A stretch of DNA of 64,000 bases from Halotia branconii CENA392. GTDB lineage: Bacteria; Cyanobacteriota; Cyanobacteriia; Cyanobacteriales; Nostocaceae. Positions 45,839-54,043 of this stretch are shown here, in pieces (within the stretch, counting starts at the first letter, position 1; every line of letters begins with the position of its first letter). The stretch lies in the NCBI RefSeq assembly GCF_029953635.1, contig NZ_CP124543.1, positions 3,637,455 to 3,701,454 on the forward strand, in the 5' to 3' direction. Made by a program: the position numbers and the translations under genes. The notes beneath the pieces are model-generated. The model made no database searches and was not told the DNA's origin. It saw only the letters and a list, made by a program, of their open reading frames with translations.

Positions 45839-46217
45839 TGGGGCATAACATCTCGTTCAGTTCTCAGTGGCAAACTAGTATAACAGTGTATTATACCTCC
45901 TGCACCTTTAATTACTTGCGTATTATTGGATTTTACATTCAATCAGCACAGTAAAAACTAATACTTATTATAGTAATAAATCAGTAGCCAAGTCTGGAAT
46001 TAAAAACTATTTTTCTTGTTTCCTTAAGAATATCAACACTCAGTAGTAGCAAATTTCGGCAACTTTTTTGCTAAATTCTGCTCAGAATTTATGAGAAATG
46101 TATGTTTTGGTTTTTGCTGCCAATGTGTAAATTTTGTCCAAATAGAATCAAATGCTACTGTAGCTAATTGCACTTCGCAGTTTAATCATCAGTAATCTAG
46201 AAAACATCTTAAAATAA

Positions 46218-47555
46218 ATGTTAAGTACCCCTGTTAACTTATCTTTACCTAATGAGCCTCGCTTGGTGACTGCCTTACCTGGATCTCGCGCTCAAGCAAT
46301 TATAGAACGCGATCGCGCTGTGACTTCACCTTCTTATACCCGCGACTATCCCTTAGTCGTAGCTCGTGGTGAAGGCTGTATGGTAGAAGATGTCGATGGC
46401 AATGTGTTTCTTGATATGACTGCCGGCATTGCTGTCACCGCCACAGGACACGCCCACCCAGAAGTTGTCAAAGCAATTCAAGCACAATCAGCGCGACTGC
46501 TGCACATGTCGGGTACTGATTTTTATTATGAACCGATGGTGGAACTAGCAGAACAACTAGCTATGCGTGCGCCTTTTCCTAGTAGCGGGACTGGGTTTCC
46601 AGCGAAAGTATTTTTCACCAATTCCGGGGCAGAATCTAACGAAGGAGCTATCAAACTAGCTCGATATTACACCAAGCGATCGCTGATTGTGGCATTCTTA
46701 GGAGCATTCCACGGACGCACTTATGGGGCTATGTCTTTAACTGGTTCTAAGGCAGTACAACGAGCGAATTTTGGCCCTTTAGTTCCAGGTGTAACTCATA
46801 TTCCTTACGGTACTCATGCTAGCCTGGATCACCTAGAAAAACAGCTATTTGCGACAATATTACCACCAGATGAAGTAGCAGCGATCGCAGTCGAAGCAAT
46901 TCAAGGAGAAGGTGGTTATATCGTCCCAGAAGATGGTTTTTTGCAAAGAATTAGGGATATATGCGATCGCTATGGCATATTAATGATTGTCGATGAAGTA
47001 CAAGCCGGCATGGGGCGGACTGGTCGCTTATTTGCGATTAACCATTGGGGTGTGATGTCTGATATAATTACCACCGCCAAAGGTATTGCCAGTGGTTTAC
47101 CTTTAGGAGCAATTCTCGCTAGACCTGAGTTGATGACTTGGCCTCCCGGCTCCCACGCCACCACATTCGGCGGTAATCCCGTAGCTTGTGCAGCTGGTAT
47201 TGCCACTTTGCGATTATTAGAAAGTGGCTTGATGACCAATGCCACCCAGATGGGAGAATTATTACAAGCGAACTTAACGCAGTTGCATAATAAATTTCCT
47301 AGAATGTCGCTGCCCAGAGGTAAGGGTTTAATGGTAGCAGTGGATTTATTAAATGAAGAGGGCAATCTTGATTCTAAATTGCGCGATCGCATTATTCAAG
47401 AAGCTTTCTTGCAGGGTCTATTATTGCTTGGTTGCGGTAAGGCAGCAATTCGCTTTTGTCCACCTTTGGTTATTGACAGCAAACAAATCCAAATAGCTGT
47501 AGATATTCTCTCACAAATCTTACATTCCTCACATATTGTAAGTAAGTCAACATAA
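46218..47555 (+). CDS. Class III aminotransferase (acetylornithine/GABA-type)
   Basis: A 445-residue PLP enzyme. Cofactor residues: GAESNEGAIKLAR (phosphate loop), FHGRTYGAMS, VDEVQAGMGRTG (Asp binding the pyridine N), and Lys288 in TTAKGIASGLPLGA forming the aldimine. The sequence matches GabT/acetyl-lysine/acetylornithine-type enzymes. The next gene, 177 bases downstream, belongs to the 2-oxoadipate dioxygenase family, so an attractive inferred role is transamination of L-2-aminoadipate to 2-oxoadipate in lysine breakdown. Start at ATG 46218; no strong Shine-Dalgarno is present. Confidence 0.9.
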   Translation: MLSTPVNLSLPNEPRLVTALPGSRAQAIIERDRAVTSPSYTRDYPLVVARGEGCMVEDVDGNVFLDMTAGIAVTATGHAHPEVVKAIQAQSARLLHMSGTDFYYEPMVELAEQLAMRAPFPSSGTGFPAKVFFTNSGAESNEGAIKLARYYTKRSLIVAFLGAFHGRTYGAMSLTGSKAVQRANFGPLVPGVTHIPYGTHASLDHLEKQLFATILPPDEVAAIAVEAIQGEGGYIVPEDGFLQRIRDICDRYGILMIVDEVQAGMGRTGRLFAINHWGVMSDIITTAKGIASGLPLGAILARPELMTWPPGSHATTFGGNPVACAAGIATLRLLESGLMTNATQMGELLQANLTQLHNKFPRMSLPRGKGLMVAVDLLNEEGNLDSKLRDRIIQEAFLQGLLLLGCGKAAIRFCPPLVIDSKQIQIAVDILSQILHSSHIVSKST

Positions 47556-47732
47556 TTCGTAATTGATAATGGGCTACGCTTCGCTGCGAATTACGTAATT
47601 CGTAGTTACAATCAGCGGGGGCTTAAACCCACCACCTAGAAGCATCACCAATTTTTAATTTAGTGGGGGCTTGTACCCTCTTTAATTACGAATTACGAAT
47701 TAGTAATTATTTGGTCAAGGCACAAAAGATTT

Positions 47733-48632
47733 ATGAAACCGGAAATTGCGCTTCATTTGTGGGACTTACTTTGGCAAGAATACAGTGCGAGAGTTAGTCA
47801 TGCCCGCACTTATCAAAAAATGATCACTACAGCAGGTGGGACTGTGGCCAATGATCATATAGCTTTTCGGTCTTTGCGTCTTTGGGTAGACAGTCCCCAA
47901 GGTCAAGTTAACTTAGGGATTGATTACCTAGGGCAAATAGCTGAAGCTTTGGGTTATGTCGCAGCCGGAGAGTATTTTTTTGCTGAAACCCATCTTTATG
48001 CCCGTCATTATCGTCATCCCCAACAAGAAAAATTCGACTTACCCAAGCTATTTATCAGCGAATTAATTGTGGATGAATTACCTGCCGATATTGCCCAACT
48101 AATTTATCAAACAGTAGCTTCAATTCAATCCAAAATTCCCCATTTATCAAAAACTGAAAAAAATGATCAAATTATTGCTCAAAAACTCCAGAAAATCTTT
48201 ACCCGTCCTTGGCAGCCTCCAGGACGTTCTGTTGTGCAACAGGTAAATCAAGTTAGTCAATATGGAGCTTGGGTACTGTTACATGGTTATGCTGTGAATC
48301 ACTTTACAGGCTATGTCAATCGTCAGAACACAGCAGTTTATCCAGATATAGATAGTACTGCTCGTAGTTTGGCTAATTTGGGTGTACCCATGAAAGCAGA
48401 AATTGAAGGCAATATTACCTGTGGTTTGCGGCAAACCGCAACTCAAGCAGTTACAGAATTGGTAACAGTAATTGATGATATTAATGGTGTAGAAATCCAA
48501 ATTCCTTGGACTTATGCCTATTATGAAATTGCCCAGCGTTACATGGTAGAAGTCGAACCTGGAAACACAAAGCTTTTTGATGCTTTTTTAGGAAATAATG
48601 CTCAACAACTATTTGAAATGACTCGGCTGTGA
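47733..48632 (+). CDS. DUF1338 protein, 2-oxoadipate dioxygenase/decarboxylase (HglS-like)
   Basis: A 299-residue protein of the DUF1338/YdcJ family, whose characterised member HglS converts 2-oxoadipate to 2-hydroxyglutarate with release of CO2 using Fe(II). The fold is related to VOC enzymes. Candidate metal ligands are His42 (DHIAFRSL), His190 (NHFTGYVN) and Glu265 (YYEIAQRY), in the order expected for the family. It is shorter than the bacterial enzyme (about 460), close to the short branch seen in plants and cyanobacteria. The aminotransferase upstream could supply the substrate. Confidence 0.85.
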   Translation: MKPEIALHLWDLLWQEYSARVSHARTYQKMITTAGGTVANDHIAFRSLRLWVDSPQGQVNLGIDYLGQIAEALGYVAAGEYFFAETHLYARHYRHPQQEKFDLPKLFISELIVDELPADIAQLIYQTVASIQSKIPHLSKTEKNDQIIAQKLQKIFTRPWQPPGRSVVQQVNQVSQYGAWVLLHGYAVNHFTGYVNRQNTAVYPDIDSTARSLANLGVPMKAEIEGNITCGLRQTATQAVTELVTVIDDINGVEIQIPWTYAYYEIAQRYMVEVEPGNTKLFDAFLGNNAQQLFEMTRL

Positions 48633-49128
48633 AAAAATACGATGTTGTCCCTTTCGAGGTGATTGTGCAAATCTCTTTTTTCTCTCTGCGCTCTTTGTGC
48701 CTTTGTGGTTAAATTAACGTGAGTTCGACGAGTATAAAGAACCTCTGCCTCACGGTGGCACAGGCTTTGAAATCTTAGCTTTTTGTTCAAAAGTCGAAAC
48801 ATTTTCCAAGGAGAGACGCTAAAAACGATGGAGTTTCCCCCGCCACAGGATACACGTTCGCAAAGCGTCTCGCAGAGAAGCGCTGTAGTAGAACAACTTC
48901 AAAGAGCAGGGGAAAAAAATTTAGAAACCAGTAATTTGTATAGGACTCCTATTTGATTTTTGAACACGATTCAGTACATATCTATCCCTTCTTAACTGTT
49001 CCCTGTTTCCTGTTTCCTGTTCCCTACCTACACAAATAAATTCACCGAATCAAACCGGATTACTATATTAGTTATTTAGTGAAATAGTGTAAGAAGAATT
49101 TATGTCACTCTTTTTTTATTACAAAATG
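48633..49128. repeat. Intergenic repeats including MITE-like element (copy E, 48938-49074)
   Basis: The region has fragments of interspersed repeats (CTCTGCGCTCTTTGTGCC at about 48686-48705; GCAAAGCGTCTCGCAGAG near 48860). Copy E starts at about 48938 with GTATAGGACTCCTATTTGAT plus TTTTGAAC, and the complement of its end is TATAGTAATCCGGTTTGATT plus CGGTGAA. No coding capacity recognised. Confidence 0.55.
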
Positions 49129-49160
49129 TAAAAACTCCACTCATTTTCAGGTGGAGTTAT
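49129..49160 (-). terminator. Intrinsic terminator after the 34-residue membrane peptide gene
   Basis: AACTCCAC (49133-49140) and GTGGAGTT (49151-49158) form an 8-bp stem with a 10-base loop. On the minus strand it is followed by TTTTACATTTTG; on the + strand by ATAAAAAATTTTTTATT. It lies 38 bases beyond the stop of the gene at 49196-49300 and so marks the end of that short transcript. Confidence 0.55.
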
Positions 49161-49195
49161 AAAAAATTTTTTATTAAAACTTGGTTATGCTTGCC

Positions 49196-49300
49196 TTAAA
49201 ACAAACTCATGATTGTGATAATACTAGCACTGGTAAAAATGATCAAAGCACCCATAGTTATAGATTCGCCTAATGCATTGGGAAGTTTGGTATTATTCAT
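49196..49300 (-). CDS. 34-residue single-span membrane peptide
   Basis: Short frame from ATG 49298-49300 to TAA at 49196. Product: a polar start MNNTKLPNALGES, then one hydrophobic span of about 19 residues (TMGALIIFTSASIITIMSLF at the end). Its size and shape resemble the one-helix peptides of cyanobacterial photosynthetic and respiratory complexes, but it matches none that I can name (not PsaM, PetN, PsbT, PsbN and so on). Support: a downstream intrinsic terminator, codon use like neighbours, and no longer overlapping gene. Weakness: no clear ribosome-binding site (AAAGAA 12 bases upstream). Confidence 0.5.
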   Translation of the reverse strand: MNNTKLPNALGESITMGALIIFTSASIITIMSLF

Positions 49301-49602
49301 TTTCAGTAAAATTCTTTAAATTGTGAGTATCCTTTAACAATATCAGTCATAGTATAAATATCTATAATCTAAGGATAAAACTTAAAATTCTGTAATGTTT
49401 CTTAGTAAAAACTAGTGTCTCTACTCAGACATACAAAAGGCAAGTAGTAGCCTGCCAAAAAGATTTTGGCAAGCGGGGAAAGGGTAAAGGTTTTAAATTC
49501 TTCCCCTTTCCCTAGTCTCTACCTGTCAATATTTGTGTGGCGAACTAGTAGGCTGCTATTTTTCATCAGAATTTTTCAAATACAAATGTACATAGCAAAA
49601 AA

Positions 49603-49624
49603 GCTCAAGCATTGCTGCTTGAGC
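49603..49624. terminator. Hairpin, 9-bp stem
   Basis: GCTCAAGCA (49603-49611) and TGCTTGAGC (49616-49624) with a 4-base loop, followed on the + strand by CTTTACTC and preceded by AAAAAA, which gives a T run on the minus strand. It could end transcription leftward. It adjoins the IS630 fragment and may mark the edge of inserted DNA. Confidence 0.45.
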
Positions 49625-49659
49625 CTTTACTCAATTCAATTTATTGAACTAAATTTTTA

Positions 49660-49926
49660 GACTGGCTATCTGTGCAATTAGGTAACGATTACGCTATTTT
49701 ACAGATTGACCAAGCACCGGCTCATACAAGTTCAGCGATTAGCTGGCCAAAGAATATTATTTTTTTGTTTGAACCACCCTCGGCTCCTGAACTCAATCCC
49801 GTCGAAAGACTTTGGCAGTTCCTCAAAAAACCCCTCAAAAATCAACTTTTCTCTTCTTTACAAGCTTTACGCGATCGCATGATTGTGCCGAAAAGTAAAC
49901 ATGGGCGATTGACCACCACAAACTAA
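49660..49926 (+). pseudogene. C-terminal fragment of IS630-family transposase
   Basis: Open frame DWLSVQLGNDYAILQIDQAP, then AHTSSA, FEPPSAPELNPVERLWQFLK, KPLKNQLF. This is the last part of the DDE domain of IS630-type transposases: the second catalytic Asp region (DQAPAHT) and the PELNPVERLW motif containing the Glu. No upstream part with the first Asp is present, and after ALRDR the frame runs into unrelated sequence. Inactive remnant, 158 bases upstream of katG. Confidence 0.85.
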
Positions 49927-50083
49927 AATCGCATCAAAATCATCAGGATTTACATCAGCGATCGCAACAACTTTAGCGATGAAGGCACTTGTCGTTCAAA
50001 CCGCCACAAATGGCAGCACTCAACACAATTTGGCTAACATAAACTGTTAGAGAGAATTGAAAATGAAGAAGAATTGAACTGTA

Positions 50084-52393
50084 ATGAATAACAGCCCCAT
50101 GACCAACAACCCTGCCACCCCTCCTGCACAATGTCCCTTCCGGGGAACCCGCATTGGCGGCGCACTTGGCTCCAAGCCACAAGTCGATGATTGGTGGCCG
50201 AACCGACTTCAGGTCGAACTGCTTCACCAAAATTCGCCCCAAGCTAACCCACTGCGAGATTTCGATTACAAAGCAGCCTTCGCGAAGCTTGACTTTGAAC
50301 AGTTGAAGAACGATATCAAAGCGCTGCTGACCGATTCAAAGGACTGGTGGCCTGCCGACTATGGGAATTATGGACCTCAAATGATTCGCATGGCGTGGCA
50401 CTCAGCAGGCACCTACCGGATCGCGGACGGTCGGGGTGGAGCGAGTCAGGGTATGCAACGCTTCGCACCCATTAATTCGTGGTGGGATAATGGAAACACA
50501 GATAAATCACGACGGCTGCTCTGGCCTATCAAGCAGAAATATGGTGCGGCACTAAGCTGGGCCGATCTGATGGTTCTGACGGGCAACTGCGCGCTCGAAA
50601 TCATGGGGTTAAAGACCTTTGGTTTTGGTGGCGGTCGCATTGATGCCTGGGAGGCAGATCGTGCGACATACTGGGGGCCGGAGTTCTGGAACGGCGATCC
50701 AGTTGACGACATTAAGGAACACCCTGGTCATCCTGATGAGATGGTCACTCGCACGATTCGGTGGGTTGGAAAACCGGACGAGCAATACTACGACCTCGAA
50801 AACCCGCTAGCGGCTTCGCACCAAGCGCTCATTTACGTCAATCCAGAAGGTCCGAACGCTGAGGGCGACCCCTATGGCTCGGCGCGAGACATTCGCGAGA
50901 CGTTTGCGCGGATGGGCATGAATGACGAAGAAACTGTCGCGCTGATTGCAGGCGGTCATGCCTTTGGCAAAAGTCACGGCATGGTCTCGCCGGACAAGAT
51001 CGGCCCAGCCCCGGAAGCCGCACCGATTCAGGCGATGGGCTTGGGGTGGCAGAACCCTGAAGGCACTGGGTTTGCCGAATATACAATGACAAACGGGATC
51101 GAAGGATCGTGGACTCCAAACCCAATCCAGTGGGACAACAGTTACTTAACAAATCTTTTTAAGTACGATTGGGAACAGACAAAAAGTCCAGTAGGTGCGA
51201 TTCAGTGGAAACCAAGCAATCCTGATGCGCCGAAGACACCAGATGCCCATCAACCGGGTGTTGAGCATCCGTTAATGATGATGACTTCGGACATTGCGTT
51301 AAAGGTCGATCCGGCCTATCACGAGGTTTGTCAGCGCTTCTTGGGTGACTTCGATTACTTCAGCGATGCGTTCGCGCGCGCCTGGTATAAGCTGATCCAT
51401 CGGGATATGGGTCCGAAAACCCGCTATCTCGGTCCAGAAATCCCAGACGAAGATCTGATCTGGCAAGATCCAATTCCGGCACTGGATCATCATGTCGTGG
51501 ATGCCGCTGATATCAAGTCTCTCAAGGATCAGATTTTAGCGAGTGGACTCTCGGTTTCGGCGCTCGTGTCAGCAGCTTGGGCAGCGGCATCGATTCACCG
51601 CCATTCCGACAAGCGCGGTGGCGCAAATGGGGCGCGCGTTCGCCTCAATCCCCAGAAGGACTGGGAAATGAACCGCCCGCAGGAACTCGGCGAGGTGCTA
51701 TCGACCCTTGAGCAAGTTCAGGCGGACTTTAACGGCGCTCAGTCGGGCAACAAAAAAATCTCGATCGCAGACCTGATCGTCCTCGGTGGTTGTGCTGCGA
51801 TCGAGAAGGCTGCACAAGCGGCCGGACTTACCGTTGCCGTCCCGTTTACTCCGGGGCGGATGGATACGACTCAGGAGCTGACAGATGTTGAAATGTTTAA
51901 TTGGCTGAAGCCAGTTTCGGACGGTTTCAGAAATTATCACAATGAGGCGGTTGGCTATAAAGTGAAGCCGGAGCGTATCTTTCTGGATCGGGCGCAGCTC
52001 CTGACGCTAACCGCGCCTGAATGGACGGTTCTGGTCGGCGGACTTCGCGCGCTCGATCAGAATTGGGATCATTCAAAGCACGGTAGCTTCACTGACCGTC
52101 CGGGTGTCTTGACCAATGACTTTTTCCGTGTCCTGACCAGTATGGACTACGAGTGGAAGCCTGTTGACAATCGCGAGATGCTTTTTGACATCTGCGATCG
52201 CGAAACCGGTGCAGTAAAGTTCACCGCCACCCGCTGCGATCTTATCTTCGGCTCGAATGCAGAACTACGTCAGATTGCTGAAGTCTATGGCGCTGATGAC
52301 GGTCACGAGCGGATGGTCAAGGACTTCGTCGCAGCCTGGAACAAGGTGATGATGCTCGATCGCTTCGACGTTGGCGCTGAACAGATCCGTTAA
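50084..52393 (+). CDS. katG: Catalase-peroxidase
   Basis: A 769-residue bifunctional haem enzyme that destroys hydrogen peroxide. Distal site Arg102, Trp105 and His106 in [11 protein letters not shown]; covalent triad Trp105-Tyr251-Met277 (Tyr in LIYVNPEG, Met in FARM), all present; proximal haem ligand His292 in [10 protein letters not shown]. Compared with M. tuberculosis KatG the loop before Tyr251 is about 24 residues longer ([16 protein letters not shown]), a known variant. The base composition is unlike its neighbours: 38 of 60 bases are G or C in 51541-51600 versus 26 of 60 in 47941-48000. An IS630 remnant lies upstream. Likely acquired horizontally. Confidence 0.97.
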   Translation: MNNSPMTNNPATPPAQCPFRGTRIGGALGSKPQVDDWWPNRLQVELLHQNSPQANPLRDFDYKAAFAKLDFEQLKNDIKALLTDSKDWWPADYGNYGPQMIRMAWHSAGTYRIADGRGGASQGMQRFAPINSWWDNGNTDKSRRLLWPIKQKYGAALSWADLMVLTGNCALEIMGLKTFGFGGGRIDAWEADRATYWGPEFWNGDPVDDIKEHPGHPDEMVTRTIRWVGKPDEQYYDLENPLAASHQALIYVNPEGPNAEGDPYGSARDIRETFARMGMNDEETVALIAGGHAFGKSHGMVSPDKIGPAPEAAPIQAMGLGWQNPEGTGFAEYTMTNGIEGSWTPNPIQWDNSYLTNLFKYDWEQTKSPVGAIQWKPSNPDAPKTPDAHQPGVEHPLMMMTSDIALKVDPAYHEVCQRFLGDFDYFSDAFARAWYKLIHRDMGPKTRYLGPEIPDEDLIWQDPIPALDHHVVDAADIKSLKDQILASGLSVSALVSAAWAAASIHRHSDKRGGANGARVRLNPQKDWEMNRPQELGEVLSTLEQVQADFNGAQSGNKKISIADLIVLGGCAAIEKAAQAAGLTVAVPFTPGRMDTTQELTDVEMFNWLKPVSDGFRNYHNEAVGYKVKPERIFLDRAQLLTLTAPEWTVLVGGLRALDQNWDHSKHGSFTDRPGVLTNDFFRVLTSMDYEWKPVDNREMLFDICDRETGAVKFTATRCDLIFGSNAELRQIAEVYGADDGHERMVKDFVAAWNKVMMLDRFDVGAEQIR

Positions 52394-52454
52394 AGTCTTG
52401 AGCGCTCAACACTAACGTACTCCACGGGTGTATCGCTGCGCTTTGAAGAACTCA

Positions 52455-52483
52455 CCGTGGATAAAAACGCTGCTTATCCACGG
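52455..52483 (+). terminator. Hairpin downstream of katG
   Basis: CCGTGGATAA (52455-52464) and TTATCCACGG (52474-52483), a perfect 10-bp stem with a 9-base loop, 62 bases after the katG stop. No T run follows, so it may work as a Rho-type or RNA-stabilising structure rather than a classical intrinsic terminator. The rest of 52394-52684 shows no gene. Confidence 0.5.
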
Positions 52484-52684
52484 CAAGAGGAACCTTGCGC
52501 TTTGGAGTAAAGCAATACGAACGAGATTATCTCGTTTGTCACTTAAAACCCACAAATACAGCTTTCAGTAACTTGATTGCTTCAACTTGGCAAATCCGTT
52601 GCTATATTAAAAATGTGGCTTGCATAATTGCGGGATGATTTACCCCTGTATTGGAAACCACCATATCATCTAGTTGGTGCAAGT

Positions 52685-53095
52685 TCACTTTGTAACAGGT
52701 GTACCGTTTAGAGTCACCATAGGATCGCGATCGCAAAGGCTAACATCAGCTTTCCAGCGGGAGGGGAACTTGGGATCAATAAAAGTGACTTTAAATCTGC
52801 CCCAATGATAAGTAGGTTTCCCATCTGCCCCTTCTCTATAGGTATCGCAACGCACTGATGAAGACTTTTGTACCCAATAGCCGTTATATGAACCTCGGTT
52901 ATTAAACACTCCAGCCAAACCATCAATGAAGACGACTCCATCACGACCATACTGCCATACGGCAGTTTTATTACGATCTTCTTGATAAACCACTTTATAT
53001 TCTTCAGTTTTCCAAACTTCATCTGCTAAAGCTTTTTGAGGTGCAGCAGTACAAATCAATAAAGCTAAGATCGGGAAAATATGGTTCTTTTTCAT
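52685..53095 (-). CDS. Small secreted protein of unknown function
   Basis: A 136-residue protein with a clear signal peptide: MKKNHIFPILALLICTAAPQ then KALADE, with cleavage expected after ALA. The mature part (about 112 residues) is beta-rich with two Cys (VRCDTY and SLCDRDP) that may pair in the periplasm. No family recognised. ATG at 53093-53095. It stands alone between katG and the kinase remnant. Confidence 0.75.
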   Translation of the reverse strand: MKKNHIFPILALLICTAAPQKALADEVWKTEEYKVVYQEDRNKTAVWQYGRDGVVFIDGLAGVFNNRGSYNGYWVQKSSSVRCDTYREGADGKPTYHWGRFKVTFIDPKFPSRWKADVSLCDRDPMVTLNGTPVTK

Positions 53096-53261
53096 AAAAT
53101 TGACTTTGATAAATTAAAAATTTAGTATAAATTATAAGGTTAATTTTCTCACAATCTTATGCGCTTATTGCGAAAATAAAATGATGAATTTTTCAGTGGT
53201 GAAGCTTTCCGCAAGAGTAAAGCCTAAAATTTATCTGCTGGACTGAAATGTGACAAAAATA

Positions 53262-53475
53262 TTATCTTTCAATAGGTAGAATTATCACAAATTCTGTTCC
53301 CTTTCCTAATACAGAAACAACATGACTTCGTCCGCCATGAGTTGAGATAATAGAGTCAGCTACTGCCAGTCATAATCCTGTTCCTTTGCCGACAGGTTTT
53401 GTGGTGAAGAAAGGGTCAAATATCTGTTTTTGCACTTCATCAGAAATTCCAGCACCATTATCGGCAATATTTTAT
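53262..53475 (-). pseudogene. C-terminal remnant of a histidine kinase with internal stop
   Basis: Frame reading [33 protein letters not shown], stop, LAVADSIISTHGG, ending GKGTEFVIILPIER. This is the HATPase_c G1, F and G2 region. The stop is TGA at 53370-53372 where GLGLA requires Gly, so a GGA-to-TGA change is the simplest cause. The N-terminal part is absent: a stop precedes the fragment. The neighbouring response regulator at 53563 is likely its orphaned former partner. Confidence 0.85.
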
Positions 53476-53562
53476 AACACTTATCATAGAAGTTAGGCTT
53501 GAGTGCATAATATCAACTTTCTGACAATGCGTAAGTTCTATCAGGAATTCATCAAAGTCAGG

Positions 53563-53934
53563 CTAACTGCCCAGTACTTCACTGATTTGTTCTGCCAGTT
53601 TCAATGGACGGAAAGGCTTGGCAAAAATAGCAGCAACATCCAAATCAGTAAACCTCTCTCGATCCGATTGCTGGACTTTGGCTGTTAATAAAATTACTGG
53701 AATTTTTTTAGTGGCGGGGTTAGCTTTCAGTTGCTGCAAAGTTGTACGCCCATCCATATCAGGCATCATCATATCTAGTAAGATGACATCTGGTTTGTGG
53801 ATGGCAGCTACGTTCAACGCTTCTTGACCAGAACTAGCTGTCAATACATTCCAGCCAGCACCCATTTCTAATCCTAACTTGGCGATCGCCCGCACATCTT
53901 CTTCATCATCAACAATCAAGATATTTTTGTTCAT
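53563..53934 (-). CDS. CheY-like single-domain response regulator
   Basis: A 123-residue receiver domain: acidic pocket in ILIVDDEEDV, phosphoacceptor Asp54 in DVILLDMMMPDMDG, conserved Thr in ILLTAKVQ, and Lys in FAKPFRPL. No output domain. It is next to a decayed histidine kinase and downstream of a hybrid kinase, with a 110-base gap. Such regulators relay phosphate to hybrid systems. ATG at 53932-53934. Confidence 0.92.
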   Translation of the reverse strand: MNKNILIVDDEEDVRAIAKLGLEMGAGWNVLTASSGQEALNVAAIHKPDVILLDMMMPDMDGRTTLQQLKANPATKKIPVILLTAKVQQSDRERFTDLDVAAIFAKPFRPLKLAEQISEVLGS

Positions 53935-54043
53935 AGTGACATTCTTGCCAAATGTATGTGCTGATTTGTTTGATCGCTCTTGAGATACTCTAAAGCTAAA
54001 TCGGGGAAAAGTAGGAGAGAATTAAGCAGTTAAAAGCTATTTA

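Noticed and set aside
48602-48802. 66-codon frame overlapping the end of the DUF1338 gene
   Set aside because: Consists largely of interspersed CTCTGCGCTC-type repeat translated backward.
52394-52684. Possible small gene after katG
   Set aside because: No start with ribosome-binding site and no conserved-looking frame; only a hairpin was found.
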